Shown here in pieces: positions 19,163 through 29,112 of a stretch of DNA of 64,000 bases (positions are counted from its first letter, which is position 1; the number at the start of each line of letters is the position of its first letter). The notes under the pieces are model-generated. The model ran no database searches, had not been told where the DNA came from, and was given only the letters and a program-made list of their open reading frames with translations. Location: positions 1,237,001 to 1,301,000 of the forward strand of contig NZ_CP085167.1 of the NCBI RefSeq assembly GCF_022788715.1, read 5' to 3'. The translations under genes were made by a program, and so were the position numbers. Source of the DNA: Sulfitobacter sp. DSM 110093 (GTDB taxonomy: Bacteria; Pseudomonadota; Alphaproteobacteria; Rhodobacterales; Rhodobacteraceae).

Positions 19163-20458
19163 ATGCTTCAGGACAAAGACCGCATTTTTACCAATATCTA
19201 CGGCATGCATGACCGCACCCTGAAAGGCGCGCAGTCGCGCGGTCATTGGGATGGCACGGCCGGGATCATTCAAAAGGGCCGCGACTGGATCGTGGATCAG
19301 ATGAAGGCGTCTGGCCTGCGCGGCCGGGGCGGTGCGGGCTTCCCGACGGGTCTGAAATGGTCCTTCATGCCCAAGGAAAGCGATGGCCGCCCGGCCTATC
19401 TGGTGGTCAACGCCGACGAATCCGAGCCGGGCACCTGCAAAGACCGCGAGATCATGCGCCACGATCCGCATACGCTGATCGAAGGTTGTCTGATCGCGTC
19501 TTTCGCGATGAATGCGCACGCCTGCTATATCTACCTGCGCGGCGAATATATCCGTGAGCGTGAAGCGCTGCAGACTGCGATTGATGAAGCCTATGAGGCT
19601 GGTCTGGTGGGCAAGAACGCCTCTAAATCCGGCTGGGACTTCGATATCTATCTGCACCACGGTGCGGGTGCCTATATCTGTGGTGAGGAAACAGCCCTTC
19701 TGGAAAGCCTCGAAGGCAAAAAGGGCATGCCGCGCATGAAGCCGCCGTTCCCGGCGGGCGCGGGTCTTTATGGCTGCCCGACGACCGTGAACAACGTCGA
19801 ATCCATCGCCGTGGTGCCGACCATTCTGCGGCGCGGGCCGGAGTGGTTCGCAGGCTTTGGCCGCGCCAACAACGCGGGCACCAAGCTGTTCGCGATCTCG
19901 GGCCACGTCAATAACCCTTGCGTTGTCGAAGAAGCGATGAGCATCGGTTTTGAAGAGCTGATCGAAAAACACTGCGGCGGCATTCGCGGCGGTTGGGAGA
20001 ACCTCAAGGCCGTTATCCCCGGTGGGTCTTCGGTACCGCTGATCCCCGGCAAAGACATGCGCGACGCGATCATGGATTTTGATTATCTGCGCGAACAACG
20101 CTCCGGCCTCGGCACGGCAGCGGTGATCGTGATGGACAATTCGACCGACGTGATCAAAGCGATCTGGCGTTTGTCGAAGTTCTACAAACACGAAAGCTGC
20201 GGCCAGTGCACCCCCTGCCGCGAAGGCACCGGTTGGATGATGCGCGTGATGGACCGTCTGGTCTCGGGCGATGCAGAGCCCGAAGAGATCGACATGCTGC
20301 TCGACGTGACCAAACAGGTCGAAGGCCACACGATCTGCGCGCTCGGCGATGCGGCGGCCTGGCCGATCCAAGGTCTGATCCGCCATTTCCGGGATGAGAT
20401 CGAAGACCGGATCAAACACAAGCGCACAGGCCGTGTCAGCGCGGTCGCGGCGGAGTAA
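19163..20458 (+). CDS. nuoF: NADH-quinone oxidoreductase subunit F
   Basis: A 431-residue NADH-oxidising subunit (51-kDa type). [15 protein letters not shown] is the NADH/FMN glycine-rich loop, [16 protein letters not shown] the FMN-binding part, and [12 protein letters not shown] the ligands of 4Fe-4S cluster N3, completed by a cysteine in HTICALGD. It passes electrons from NADH through FMN to the cluster chain. The ATG follows an AAGGTAGG stretch. Confidence 0.97.
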   Translation: MLQDKDRIFTNIYGMHDRTLKGAQSRGHWDGTAGIIQKGRDWIVDQMKASGLRGRGGAGFPTGLKWSFMPKESDGRPAYLVVNADESEPGTCKDREIMRHDPHTLIEGCLIASFAMNAHACYIYLRGEYIREREALQTAIDEAYEAGLVGKNASKSGWDFDIYLHHGAGAYICGEETALLESLEGKKGMPRMKPPFPAGAGLYGCPTTVNNVESIAVVPTILRRGPEWFAGFGRANNAGTKLFAISGHVNNPCVVEEAMSIGFEELIEKHCGGIRGGWENLKAVIPGGSSVPLIPGKDMRDAIMDFDYLREQRSGLGTAAVIVMDNSTDVIKAIWRLSKFYKHESCGQCTPCREGTGWMMRVMDRLVSGDAEPEEIDMLLDVTKQVEGHTICALGDAAAWPIQGLIRHFRDEIEDRIKHKRTGRVSAVAAE

Positions 20459-20596
20459 AACTGTGCAATGCGCCGGGCCGGTGGCTTGACGCTTGGCTCA
20501 GTAGGGGCGATAGCGGGCGCGCGTTTGACGCGTCCGTTCCATAACAGGCGCGAAGCGTTCGGCAGGGCCGGGCGCGGGGCGCAGCGGAGTAGGTCT

Positions 20597-20923
20597 ATGA
20601 AATATGCTTTGACGCTTTTGACGGTGAGCGCCCTGCTGGCGGGCTGTGCCAATGATGGTGAGCGTGTGGCTTTTGACGGTCACTATTTCAGCACCAAACT
20701 GCGCAAGGTTGATGGCCAGCGCGATGTGTTTCAAGTGACCGTGAAAGATGCCGGCAAGTCAATTGACGGTGCCCGCGCGGCGGCACGTTATGAGGCGGTG
20801 AAATACTGCGTCGGCAACTACGGCAACTCGGACATCGAATGGACCTTTGGCCCCGACGCGCCGACAGGCACGCTGCGGCTTGATGGTGGTGCGGTAACCT
20901 TTCAGGGCCGCTGCCCACAGTGA
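20597..20923 (+). CDS. Small lipoprotein encoded in the nuo operon
   Basis: A 108-residue protein with a lipoprotein signal, MKYALTLLTVSALLAGCAN (lipobox LAGC, Cys at 19). The mature part has two further cysteines and ends in FQGRCPQ. It should be anchored in the inner or outer membrane on the periplasmic side. GGAG about nine bases upstream supports the ATG at 20597; the in-frame extension to 20468 would bury the signal peptide. I do not recognise a family. It sits between nuoF and nuoG, in a place where no structural subunit is expected. Confidence 0.7.
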   Translation: MKYALTLLTVSALLAGCANDGERVAFDGHYFSTKLRKVDGQRDVFQVTVKDAGKSIDGARAAARYEAVKYCVGNYGNSDIEWTFGPDAPTGTLRLDGGAVTFQGRCPQ

Positions 20924-20965
20924 TCGCGTCGGCAACATATCGCGGGGCCACGGCCTGTAAGGGCG

Positions 20966-20982
20966 GTGATATTGAATATCAC
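20966..20982. repeat. Perfect inverted repeat upstream of the DUF5333-like gene
   Basis: GTGATAT-TGA-ATATCAC has 7-bp arms and a three-base centre. It could be an operator for an internal promoter or an RNA hairpin. Confidence 0.4.
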
Positions 20983-21006
20983 GCACCCCGAACTCCATCT
21001 GTCAGA

Positions 21007-21023
21007 CGGGCCGTTCCGGCCCG
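21007..21023. repeat. GC-rich hairpin just before the DUF5333-like gene
   Basis: CGGGCC-GTTCC-GGCCCG, 20 bases before the ATG at 21044 and just upstream of the AAGGAG ribosome-binding site. It may mark an mRNA processing or stability point inside the nuo transcript. Confidence 0.4.
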
Positions 21024-21043
21024 CTGCATGAAGGAGAATTGAT

Positions 21044-21454
21044 ATGCGCACCCTGATGATCGCCGTGATGGGCCTGAGCCTGACCGCCGCCACCGTGACA
21101 CCGGTCGCCGCCAAACCGCCATTGCGTGACGTGGCCGCGATTGATGACGCGCTGTTGGATATTGGCGTGGCCGACATCATCCGCAAAAACTGCCCCGACA
21201 TCAGCGCACGGATGCTGCGCGCGATCAAGATGGCATGGGACTTGAAGGGCAAGGCAGGCGATCTGGGTTACTCCGACGCCGAGATCGACGCCTATATCGA
21301 TAGTGACGCCGAAAAAGCACGGATGAAAGCGCGCGGGGCCGCGTTTTTCAAGGCGAAGGGGGTCGATACTTCGGACCCGCAAAGCTATTGTGCGCTTGGA
21401 CGCGAAGAGATTCAAAAATCGAGCCGGATCGGTTCGTTACTGAAGGCAAAGTGA
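21044..21454 (+). CDS. Periplasmic DUF5333-like protein
   Basis: A 136-residue protein with a cleavable signal peptide ([23 protein letters not shown]) and a helical mature domain with two cysteines (KNCPDI and SYCALG). I associate it with DUF5333, known from Rhodobacterales; function unknown. AAGGAG lies upstream of the ATG. It ends four bases before nuoG, so it is clearly in the operon. Its periplasmic location means it cannot be in the NADH arm. Confidence 0.68.
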   Translation: MRTLMIAVMGLSLTAATVTPVAAKPPLRDVAAIDDALLDIGVADIIRKNCPDISARMLRAIKMAWDLKGKAGDLGYSDAEIDAYIDSDAEKARMKARGAAFFKAKGVDTSDPQSYCALGREEIQKSSRIGSLLKAK

Positions 21455-21458
21455 GCTT

Positions 21459-23474
21459 ATGAGCGATATCCGCAAGATCATCATCGACGGTAAAGAAGTC
21501 GAAGTCGAAGGGGCGATGACGCTCATTCAGGCCTGCGAGCAGGTCGGCGTCGAGGTGCCGCGTTTCTGTTACCACGAACGTCTGTCGATCGCCGGTAACT
21601 GCCGGATGTGTCTTGTGGAAGTCGTCGGCGGGCCGCCCAAGCCCGCCGCCTCTTGCGCCATGCAGGTGCGCGACCTGCGCCCCGGCCCCGAGGGCCAGCC
21701 GCCGGTCGTGAAAACCAACTCGCCGATGGTCAAAAAGGCCCGCGAAGGGGTGATGGAGTTCTTGCTAATCAACCACCCGCTGGATTGCCCGATCTGCGAT
21801 CAGGGCGGTGAGTGTGATCTTCAGGATCAGGCGATGGCCTACGGCGTCGATTTCTCGCGCTACCGCGAGCCAAAGCGGGCGACCGAAGACCTCGATCTCG
21901 GCCCGCTGGTCGAGACTCACATGACCCGCTGCATTTCTTGCACCCGCTGCGTGCGTTTCACGACCGAGGTCGCGGGACAGCATGTCATGGGCCAGACCGG
22001 CCGTGGCGAGGATGCCGAGATCACGACCTATCTTGGCTCACTGATCGACAGCAACCTGTCGGGCAACATCATCGATCTGTGCCCTGTCGGCGCGCTGGTG
22101 AGCAAGCCCTACGCCTTCACCGCGCGGCCTTGGGAACTCAGCAAGACCGAGAGCATCGATGTGATGGATGCGCTTGGCTCGAACATTCGGGTCGATACCA
22201 AGGGCCGCGAAGTCATGCGCTTTTTGCCGCGCAACCATGATGGCGTGAACGAAGAGTGGATTTCCGACAAAACCCGTTTTGTCTGGGACGGTCTGCGCCG
22301 CCAGCGCCTGGACACACCCTACATCCGAGAGAACGGCAAGCTGCGCAAAGCGAGCTGGCCCGAGGCGCTGAATGCCGCCGCTGCCGCGATGAAGGGCAAG
22401 AAGCTTGCCGGTCTCGTCGGTGATCTGTCCTCGGTCGAAGCGGCGTTTGCGCTGAAAGAACTGATCGAAGGGCAGGGCGGTGTCGTCGAATGCCGCACCG
22501 ATGGGGCGAAGCTGCCTGCAGGCAATCGCTTCGGCTATGTCGGCAACGCGCGGATCGAAGACCTTGATAACGCCAAGATGATCCAACTGATCGGCTGTAA
22601 CCCAGCAGTTGAAGCGCCAGTGCTTAACGCGCGCATCCGCAAGGCGTGGAGCAATGGCGCAGAGGTCGGCTTGATCGGCGAAGTCGCTGATCTGACGTAC
22701 CCGCATCATCATCTGGGCAATGACCGCGCAACCCTCGACAAACTGATGGGCAGCGATTTCGACGAAGTGCTAGAGCAGCCTTCGGTGGTTGTGGTCGGCC
22801 AAGGTGCCCTGCGCGAAGCGGATGGCGCTGCGGTTCTGGCGAAAGCGATGGAACTGGCCGAAAAGACAAAGAGCAAGCTGATGGTCCTGCACACCGCAGC
22901 GTCGCGTGTCGGCGCGATGGACATCGGTGCCACGGCTGAAAACGGCATGGACGACGTGAACGCGGCGGAGGTGATCTATAACCTCGGCGCGGACGAAGTC
23001 GAAATCGGTTCTGGGCCCTTCGTGATCTATCAAGGCAGCCATGGCGACCGCGGCGCACACCGCGCCGACATCATCCTGCCGGGTGCCGCCTATACCGAAG
23101 AGCCGGGTCTGTTCGTCAACACCGAAGGCCGTCCGCAATTGGCGCAGCGTGCCGGGTTTGCCCCGGGTCAGGCCAAAGAAAACTGGGCGATTCTTCGAGC
23201 GCTCTCGGCTGAGTTAGGCGCGCAATTGGGTTATGATTCCATTGCGCAGTTGCGCAGCAAGTTGACCGAGGCCGTGCCGCATCTGGCGAATGTGGATCAG
23301 GTGCCGGAAAACGAATGGGCCGCGCTGCCTGCTGGTAAGCTGGGTGATGCGTCCTTCGCGCCGACGGTACGCGACTTCTATCTCTCCAACCCGATCGCAC
23401 GGGCCAGCCAGTTGATGGCGGAACTATCGGCCTTGGCTGCCGCGCGCCGGGCCAAGCCGATGGCGGCGGAGTGA
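21459..23474 (+). CDS. nuoG: NADH-quinone oxidoreductase subunit G
   Basis: A 671-residue subunit (75-kDa type). The N-terminal ferredoxin domain binds 2Fe-2S N1b ([19 protein letters not shown]). [18 protein letters not shown] gives the histidine-containing 4Fe-4S site N5, and [10 protein letters not shown] with the CPVGAL region gives N4. The C-terminal part is the molybdopterin-oxidoreductase-like domain without molybdenum. The length fits the alphaproteobacterial and mitochondrial type rather than the longer E. coli form. Its stop overlaps the next GTG start by three bases within GTGA. Confidence 0.97.
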   Translation: MSDIRKIIIDGKEVEVEGAMTLIQACEQVGVEVPRFCYHERLSIAGNCRMCLVEVVGGPPKPAASCAMQVRDLRPGPEGQPPVVKTNSPMVKKAREGVMEFLLINHPLDCPICDQGGECDLQDQAMAYGVDFSRYREPKRATEDLDLGPLVETHMTRCISCTRCVRFTTEVAGQHVMGQTGRGEDAEITTYLGSLIDSNLSGNIIDLCPVGALVSKPYAFTARPWELSKTESIDVMDALGSNIRVDTKGREVMRFLPRNHDGVNEEWISDKTRFVWDGLRRQRLDTPYIRENGKLRKASWPEALNAAAAAMKGKKLAGLVGDLSSVEAAFALKELIEGQGGVVECRTDGAKLPAGNRFGYVGNARIEDLDNAKMIQLIGCNPAVEAPVLNARIRKAWSNGAEVGLIGEVADLTYPHHHLGNDRATLDKLMGSDFDEVLEQPSVVVVGQGALREADGAAVLAKAMELAEKTKSKLMVLHTAASRVGAMDIGATAENGMDDVNAAEVIYNLGADEVEIGSGPFVIYQGSHGDRGAHRADIILPGAAYTEEPGLFVNTEGRPQLAQRAGFAPGQAKENWAILRALSAELGAQLGYDSIAQLRSKLTEAVPHLANVDQVPENEWAALPAGKLGDASFAPTVRDFYLSNPIARASQLMAELSALAAARRAKPMAAE

Positions 23475-23854
23475 GAACAATGGCACTGGCCCCCTTGATG
23501 CTGCTGGCGGCCTGCGAACCGCAGGTACCAGTGGCCGAGGATTTCATCCCCGACTACAAGGGGGTGGAAACCCAGCTTTTGGATGGTGATTTGGTGCAGT
23601 TCAACGTGGCGATGACCAAGGCGCTGTCGAACCAAGACGTGTCGGATTACGCCGAATGTGCTGCAGCGCAATACACGCTGATCCGAGGCTACGGTTTTGC
23701 GCGTCATGTGCGGACAAATGTGACCGAAGAGGGTGGCATATGGCGGGCAGATGCTGTTTACACAATCTCGCCGAGCCTGCCGAAAGGCTTGAAGACAATT
23801 GATGCCGAAGTGACCGCGTTTCAATGCGCGGAACGCGGCATTCCGACGGTGTGA
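23471..23854 (+). CDS. Second small lipoprotein of the nuo operon
   Basis: A 127-residue protein with a short lipoprotein signal [17 protein letters not shown] (lipobox LAAC). I chose the GTG at 23471, which overlaps the nuoG stop as GTGA, because it supplies the arginine needed in the signal n-region; the ATG at 23480 would lack it. The mature part has two cysteines (ECAAAQ and FQCAE). No family recognised. It ends six bases before nuoH. Confidence 0.66.
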   Translation: MRTMALAPLMLLAACEPQVPVAEDFIPDYKGVETQLLDGDLVQFNVAMTKALSNQDVSDYAECAAAQYTLIRGYGFARHVRTNVTEEGGIWRADAVYTISPSLPKGLKTIDAEVTAFQCAERGIPTV

Positions 23855-23860
23855 GGACTT

Positions 23861-24901
23861 ATGGCTGATTTCTTTTACAACACCTATCTGGGGATCGGCC
23901 TGCTGACGGTTGGGCAGGTGTTGCTGCTGGTGGTGCCGTTGCTGCTGGCGCTGGCCTTCCTCATGTATGCTGACCGTAAGATCTGGGCCGCCGTGATGAT
24001 GCGCCGTGGTCCCAACGTGGTGGGCGTCTTCGGCCTGCTTCAGAGTTTTGCCGACTTCCTTAAATATATCGTTAAGGAAGTGGTGGTCCCGGCAGGCGCA
24101 GACAAGGGGGTCTTTTTCCTTGCGCCGATGATTTCTTTTGTCATGGCGATGATCGCTTGGGCGGTGATCCCCTTTAACGAAGGCTGGATCCTGTCGGACA
24201 TCAACGTGGCGATCCTCTATGTCTTCGCCGTCTCCTCGCTCGAGGTTTACGGCGTGATCATGGGCGGTTGGGCGTCGAACTCGAAATATCCTTTTTTGGG
24301 CTCGCTGCGCTCCGCGGCGCAGATGATCTCTTACGAAGTCTCGATCGGTCTGATCATCATCGGGGTGATCCTCTCCACCGGGTCGATGAACTTCTCGTCC
24401 ATCGTGGCAGCACAGGACGGCGACTGGGGGCTGTTCAACTGGTACTTCCTGCCGCACTTCCCGATGCTGATCCTGTTCTTCATCTCGGCGCTGGCGGAAA
24501 CCAACCGCCCACCCTTTGACCTGCCGGAAGCGGAATCGGAACTGGTGGCGGGCTATCAGGTGGAATATTCCTCCACGCCCTTCCTGCTCTTTATGATCGG
24601 CGAGTTGGTGGCGGTGGTGCTGATGTGCGCGCTGGTGTCGCTGATGTTCTTCGGCGGCTGGCTGTCGCCGGTGCCGTTCCTGCCCGATGGCTTCTTCTGG
24701 ATGTTCATCAAAATGCTGATGGTCTTCTTCATGTTCGCCATGGTGAAGGCAATCACGCCGCGCTACCGCTATGACCAGCTGATGCGGCTGGGTTGGAAAG
24801 TCTTCCTACCGTTCTCGCTGTTCTGGGTGGTCTTCGTGGCATTCGCTGCAAAATTCGATTGGTTCTGGGGCATCTACGCCCGCTGGACCGTAGGGGGCTG
24901 A
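23861..24901 (+). CDS. nuoH: NADH-quinone oxidoreductase subunit H
   Basis: A 346-residue membrane subunit with eight or nine TM segments that links the quinone site to the antiporter-like subunits. The loop [21 protein letters not shown] is the conserved acidic signature. A positively charged loop [20 protein letters not shown] after the first TM segment is also typical. One base separates it from nuoI. Confidence 0.97.
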   Translation: MADFFYNTYLGIGLLTVGQVLLLVVPLLLALAFLMYADRKIWAAVMMRRGPNVVGVFGLLQSFADFLKYIVKEVVVPAGADKGVFFLAPMISFVMAMIAWAVIPFNEGWILSDINVAILYVFAVSSLEVYGVIMGGWASNSKYPFLGSLRSAAQMISYEVSIGLIIIGVILSTGSMNFSSIVAAQDGDWGLFNWYFLPHFPMLILFFISALAETNRPPFDLPEAESELVAGYQVEYSSTPFLLFMIGELVAVVLMCALVSLMFFGGWLSPVPFLPDGFFWMFIKMLMVFFMFAMVKAITPRYRYDQLMRLGWKVFLPFSLFWVVFVAFAAKFDWFWGIYARWTVGG

Positions 24902-24902
24902 T

Positions 24903-25397
24903 ATGGCGACGACTGACTACACCCGCGCCGCGAAATATTTCCTGCTGGCAGATTACGCCAAGGCGTTCATGCTGGGGATGCGCTATTTCTTTGCGCCAAA
25001 AACGACGCTGAACTACCCGCATGAAAAGGGGCCTCTGTCGCCCCGTTTCCGCGGCGAACACGCGCTGCGCCGTTATCCCAATGGCGAAGAGCGTTGCATC
25101 GCGTGTAAATTGTGCGAAGCGATCTGCCCCGCACAGGCCATCACCATCGACGCCGAAGCACGTGAGGACGGCAGCCGCCGCACCACGCGCTATGACATCG
25201 ACATGACCAAATGCATCTACTGCGGTTTCTGTCAGGAAGCATGTCCGGTGGACGCGATTGTCGAAGGGCCGAACTTCGAATTCTCGACCGAGACCCGCGA
25301 AGAGCTGTATTACGACAAGGCCAAGCTTTTGGACAACGGCGAACGCTGGGAAGCCGAGATTGCCCGCAACCTTGAGATGGACGCACCTTACCGATGA
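24903..25397 (+). CDS. nuoI: NADH-quinone oxidoreductase subunit I
   Basis: A 164-residue ferredoxin-type subunit with two 4Fe-4S clusters (N6a and N6b). The ligand sets are [12 protein letters not shown] and [12 protein letters not shown]. It conducts electrons towards NuoB. Length is normal for alphaproteobacteria. The stop overlaps the next start by four bases (ATGA), so the AhpD-like protein is coupled to it. Confidence 0.97.
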   Translation: MATTDYTRAAKYFLLADYAKAFMLGMRYFFAPKTTLNYPHEKGPLSPRFRGEHALRRYPNGEERCIACKLCEAICPAQAITIDAEAREDGSRRTTRYDIDMTKCIYCGFCQEACPVDAIVEGPNFEFSTETREELYYDKAKLLDNGERWEAEIARNLEMDAPYR

Positions 25398-25810
25398 GTG
25401 ATCCCAAGAACCCTTTTGATGCGATGATGAAGCAGGCGCAGGAAATGGCGAAAGCCTTTCCTGCGATGGATGCTTTTTCGCCCAAAGGGTTCGAGGCGAT
25501 GATGGGCACCATGCCGAAGGACATGATGGACTTCTGGTTCGGCGACACGGTGAACAAGGGCGGGCTGGACGCGCGGACGCGGCTGCTTCTGACCCTCGCC
25601 GGGTTGACCATGCAGGGCGCGCAGAATGATATGGCCCTCCGCCAAACCGTGCGCCACGCGCGTGAGGCGGGAGCCACGAAACAACATATCGTCGAGACGA
25701 TCAGCCAGATGTCGGTTTTTGCTGGGCTTCCCGCGATGACCCGGGCCTTGGAGCTGGCGCAATCGGTCTTAGACGATGAAAAAGATACCAAGAAGGAAGA
25801 CGGCGCATGA
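25394..25810 (+). CDS. AhpD/carboxymuconolactone decarboxylase-like protein
   Basis: A 138-residue, all-helical protein. [23 protein letters not shown] and [18 protein letters not shown] follow the CMD/AhpD fold, but the CxxC redox pair of AhpD is absent. Family members act as peroxidase partners or decarboxylases, and many have no known role. It overlaps nuoI and nuoJ by four bases each, so its production is locked to complex I. Four methionine-rich turns near the N-terminus are unusual. Confidence 0.72.
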   Translation: MSDPKNPFDAMMKQAQEMAKAFPAMDAFSPKGFEAMMGTMPKDMMDFWFGDTVNKGGLDARTRLLLTLAGLTMQGAQNDMALRQTVRHAREAGATKQHIVETISQMSVFAGLPAMTRALELAQSVLDDEKDTKKEDGA

Positions 25811-26409
25811 CGGTCTTTTCATTTTACCTCTTCGCGATCAGCGTCATCACCGGCGGGCTGTTTACGGTGATCAGCCGCAACCCGGTGCATTCGGTGCTTT
25901 GGCTGATCCTGTCGTTCCTGTCGGCGGCGGGGCTTTTCGTGCTGCTGGGGGCGGAGTTCGTGGCGATGCTGCTGGTCATCGTCTACGTCGGCGCGGTGGC
26001 GGTGCTGTTCCTCTTCGTCGTCATGATGCTCGACGTGGACTTCGCCGAGCTTAAGGCCGAGATGGCGCGCTATATGCCGCTGGCGCTGTTGATTGCGCTG
26101 GTGATCTTGATGCAATTCGTCATGGCTTTTGGCGCATGGGAGCAGAGCGAAGCGGCCGAGAGCCTGCGCGCCAATGCGATTGATCCCACCCGTTTCAACA
26201 CCGAAGCCCTCGGCCTGCTGCTGTATGATCGCTACTTCCTCCTGTTCCAACTGGCGGGTCTGATCCTGCTGGTGGCGATGATCGGGGCAATCGTGCTGAC
26301 ACTGCGGCATCGCAAGGACGTGAAACGCCAAGACGTGGTGGCCCAGATGATGCGCGACCCGGCCAAAGCGATGGAGCTGCGCGACGTGAAGTCGGGGCAG
26401 GGCCTGTAA
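25807..26409 (+). CDS. nuoJ: NADH-quinone oxidoreductase subunit J
   Basis: A 200-residue membrane subunit with five TM segments. [15 protein letters not shown] and [25 protein letters not shown] are typical of NuoJ, including the pi-bulge helix region. It helps couple quinone reduction to proton pumping. After its stop comes a 260-base region with hairpins and a 25-residue ORF before nuoK. Confidence 0.96.
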   Translation: MTVFSFYLFAISVITGGLFTVISRNPVHSVLWLILSFLSAAGLFVLLGAEFVAMLLVIVYVGAVAVLFLFVVMMLDVDFAELKAEMARYMPLALLIALVILMQFVMAFGAWEQSEAAESLRANAIDPTRFNTEALGLLLYDRYFLLFQLAGLILLVAMIGAIVLTLRHRKDVKRQDVVAQMMRDPAKAMELRDVKSGQGL

Positions 26410-26436
26410 ACACCGGGATTTTTTGAAAATTCCGTG

Positions 26437-26461
26437 GCCGTTTTCTTTGAAAGAAAACGGC
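26437..26461. repeat. Long palindrome between nuoJ and nuoK
   Basis: GCCGTTTTCTTT (26437-26448), a central G, and AAAGAAAACGGC (26450-26461) form a perfect 25-base palindrome with 12-bp arms. An imperfect GGATTTTTT/AAAATTCC dyad precedes it. There is no T-run right after it on the plus strand, so full termination is doubtful. Confidence 0.5.
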
Positions 26462-26488
26462 TGAACCAAAGAGAAAAGGAACGTCGAA

Positions 26489-26566
26489 ATGTCGAGAACA
26501 ACAATCGTGGTACTGGTCGTGGTGTTGATCGTCGTGTTTTTCGGCGGCTACAGCTTTATCGGCTAA
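26489..26566 (+). CDS. 25-residue single-TM peptide between nuoJ and nuoK
   Basis: The ORF reads MSRTTIVVLVVVLIVVFFGG then YSFIG. It is one short TM helix with a basic N-terminus. AAAAGGA ends eight bases before the ATG, a very good ribosome-binding site for such a short frame. It may be a small complex I subunit or membrane regulator. I do not recognise it, and coincidence cannot be excluded. Confidence 0.55.
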   Translation: MSRTTIVVLVVVLIVVFFGGYSFIG

Positions 26567-26611
26567 AGCTTCGGCAATCCCGGTGGCAGCCGGGGCAAAG
26601 TGATACTAAAA

Positions 26612-26628
26612 GCCCCATCAAATGGGGC
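26612..26628. repeat. Hairpin upstream of nuoK
   Basis: GCCCCAT-CAA-ATGGGGC is a perfect 7-bp stem with a tri-loop. About ten bases later a related shorter hairpin GCCC-ATCAAA-GGGC (26638-26651) follows. The two share the loop sequence ATCAAA. Confidence 0.45.
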
Positions 26629-26669
26629 GCGACCAAAGCCCATCAAAGGGCGGGAACGTAAGGGACGAC

Positions 26670-26975
26670 ATGATCGGACTTGAGCATTACCTGACAGTGG
26701 CGGCGACGCTGTTTGTCATCGGCATCTTCGGGCTATTCCTGAACCGCAAGAACGTGATCATCCTGCTGATGAGCATCGAATTGATGCTGCTCGCGGTGAA
26801 CATCAACCTCGTTGCCTTCTCCAGTTTCCTTGGTGATTTGACGGGGCAGGTGTTCACACTTTTCGTGCTCACCGTCGCTGCGGCGGAGGCTGCCATCGGC
26901 CTCGCCATTCTGGTCTGTTTCTTCCGCAACCGTGGCTCGATCGCGGTGGAAGATGTCAACGTGATGAAGGGCTGA
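26670..26975 (+). CDS. nuoK: NADH-quinone oxidoreductase subunit K
   Basis: A 101-residue subunit, exactly the usual length, with three TM segments. The conserved glutamates are in [11 protein letters not shown] and in the third helix [12 protein letters not shown], where they form part of the proton path. The start is the ATG at 26670 with AAGGGA upstream. Four bases separate it from nuoL. Confidence 0.97.
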   Translation: MIGLEHYLTVAATLFVIGIFGLFLNRKNVIILLMSIELMLLAVNINLVAFSSFLGDLTGQVFTLFVLTVAAAEAAIGLAILVCFFRNRGSIAVEDVNVMKG

Positions 26976-26979
26976 GGCA

Positions 26980-29112
26980 ATGGAAACCACAATCCTATTC
27001 GCCCCGCTTGTAGGTGCCATCCTCTGCGGTTTCGGCTGGAAAATCATCGGTGAGAAGGCCGCCCAGTGGGTCGCCACGGGGCTTTTGTTCCTCGCCGCCT
27101 TCCTGTCTTGGGTGGTTTTCCTAACGCTGGACGGCCCGACCGAGCAAATCCAGATCCTGCGCTTTATCGAAAGTGGCACTCTCAGCACCGATTGGGCGAT
27201 CCGCATGGACCGTTTGACCGCGCTGATGCTGATCGTCATCACCACGGTATCGAGCCTCGTGCATCTCTACTCTTTCGGCTACATGGCGCACGATGAGAAC
27301 TTCCGCGATAACGAAAGCTATCGCCCCCGGTTCTTCGCTTATCTGTCGTTCTTTACCTTCGCGATGTTGATGCTGGTGACAGCGGACAACCTCGTGCAGA
27401 TGTTCTTCGGTTGGGAGGGCGTTGGTGTCGCCTCCTACCTGCTGATCGGTTTCTACTTCCGCAAGCCTTCGGCCAATGCCGCCGCGATGAAAGCCTTTGT
27501 CGTCAACCGGGTGGGGGACTTTGCTTTCCTGCTGGGCATCTTTGGCCTCTATATGCTGACAGATTCGATCCGCTTTGATGATATCTTTGCCGCAGCGCCC
27601 GACTTGGCCGAGCAGACGGTGACTTTCCTGTGGAACGATTGGAACGCGGCGAACCTGATCGCCTTCCTACTGTTCCTCGGCGCGATGGGTAAGTCGGCGC
27701 AATTGTTCCTGCACACTTGGCTGCCCGACGCAATGGAAGGTCCGACACCTGTGTCGGCTCTGATCCACGCGGCGACGATGGTCACTGCGGGTGTCTTCCT
27801 CGTCTGCCGCATGTCGCCGGTGATGGAATTCGCACCCGAAGCGATGGCATTCGTCACCGTGATCGGTGCCACCACCGCCTTTGTCGCGGCGACCATCGGT
27901 CTTGTGCAGACCGACATCAAACGTGTGATCGCCTATTCGACCATGTCGCAGCTTGGCTATATGTTCGTGGCGGCTGGCGTTGGCATGTATTCGGCGGCGA
28001 TGTTCCATCTGTTTACCCACGCTTTCTTTAAGGCGATGCTGTTCTTGGGCGCGGGCTCGGTCATTCACGCGATGCACCACGAGCAAGACATGACCAACTA
28101 CGGCGGTCTGCGTAAAAAGATCCCCTACACCTTCTGGGCGATGATGATCGGCACGCTGGCGATCACCGGTGTTGGCATCCCGCTGACGCATATCGGTTTC
28201 GCGGGCTTCCTGTCGAAAGACGCGATCATCGAGAGCGCTTGGGGCGGTGGGTCAATGTATGGCTTCTGGATGCTGGTGATCGCAGCGGCGATGACGAGCT
28301 TCTACAGCTGGCGCCTGATTTTCCTGACCTTCTTTGGCAAGCCGCGTGGCAACAAGCACACGCATGAGCATGCGCATGAAAGCCCGATGGTCATGCTGAT
28401 CCCGCTTGGCGTTCTGGCGCTCGGCTCGGTCTTTGCCGGGATGGTCTGGTACGGCAGCTTCTTTGGCCATGCCGATCAAGTTGGCAAATTCTACGGCATT
28501 CCGATGGCAGAAATGGCCGAAGGCGGCGACGATCATGTCGAAGGAGCCGAGGATGACCACGGTGCCACCGGCCCGGTTGACGGCGACCACGGAGCCGAGG
28601 CGCTGGTCGAAGGCCACCAAGACGAGGGCGCGCATCACGAAGCCTTTGGCGGTGCGCCGGGCGAGGGGGCGCTTTACTTTGCGCCCGACAACCATGTGCT
28701 GGATGACGCGCATGCTGCCCCGACATGGGTCAAGGTCTCGCCTTTCATCGCGATGCTGGCCGGGTTGGTCATGGCCCTGTGGTTCTATATCTGGAGCCCA
28801 ACCGTCCCCGGACGGCTGGCGGCGAACCAACGCCCGCTTTACCTGTTTCTGAAAAACAAATGGTACTTTGATGAGGTTTACGACGTGATTTTCGTGCGTC
28901 CCGCCAAAACGATCGGCCGGTTCCTGTGGAAACGCGGCGATGGCAATGTGATCGATGGCACGCTGAATGGCATCGCCATGGGCATCATCCCCTTCTTCAC
29001 CCGCCTCGCGGGTAAGGTACAGACGGGCTATATCTTCACCTATGCCTTCGCCATGGTGATCGGCATTGCCGTTCTGGTGACATGGATGACGATGAGCGGA
29101 GGAGCGAACTGA
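26980..29112 (+). CDS. nuoL: NADH-quinone oxidoreductase subunit L
   Basis: A 710-residue antiporter-like subunit at the distal end of complex [17 protein letters not shown], the lysine in [37 protein letters not shown] region and the long amphipathic lateral helix at the C-terminus are recognisable. It is about 100 residues longer than E. coli NuoL, partly because of a His/Asp/Glu-rich loop at about 514-583. Its stop overlaps the nuoM ATG (TGATG). Confidence 0.97.
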   Translation: METTILFAPLVGAILCGFGWKIIGEKAAQWVATGLLFLAAFLSWVVFLTLDGPTEQIQILRFIESGTLSTDWAIRMDRLTALMLIVITTVSSLVHLYSFGYMAHDENFRDNESYRPRFFAYLSFFTFAMLMLVTADNLVQMFFGWEGVGVASYLLIGFYFRKPSANAAAMKAFVVNRVGDFAFLLGIFGLYMLTDSIRFDDIFAAAPDLAEQTVTFLWNDWNAANLIAFLLFLGAMGKSAQLFLHTWLPDAMEGPTPVSALIHAATMVTAGVFLVCRMSPVMEFAPEAMAFVTVIGATTAFVAATIGLVQTDIKRVIAYSTMSQLGYMFVAAGVGMYSAAMFHLFTHAFFKAMLFLGAGSVIHAMHHEQDMTNYGGLRKKIPYTFWAMMIGTLAITGVGIPLTHIGFAGFLSKDAIIESAWGGGSMYGFWMLVIAAAMTSFYSWRLIFLTFFGKPRGNKHTHEHAHESPMVMLIPLGVLALGSVFAGMVWYGSFFGHADQVGKFYGIPMAEMAEGGDDHVEGAEDDHGATGPVDGDHGAEALVEGHQDEGAHHEAFGGAPGEGALYFAPDNHVLDDAHAAPTWVKVSPFIAMLAGLVMALWFYIWSPTVPGRLAANQRPLYLFLKNKWYFDEVYDVIFVRPAKTIGRFLWKRGDGNVIDGTLNGIAMGIIPFFTRLAGKVQTGYIFTYAFAMVIGIAVLVTWMTMSGGAN

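Noticed and set aside
26410-26669. Considered as a riboswitch or small RNA gene
   Set aside because: The hairpins are simple palindromes without the multi-stem core of a known riboswitch, and no independent promoter is visible.
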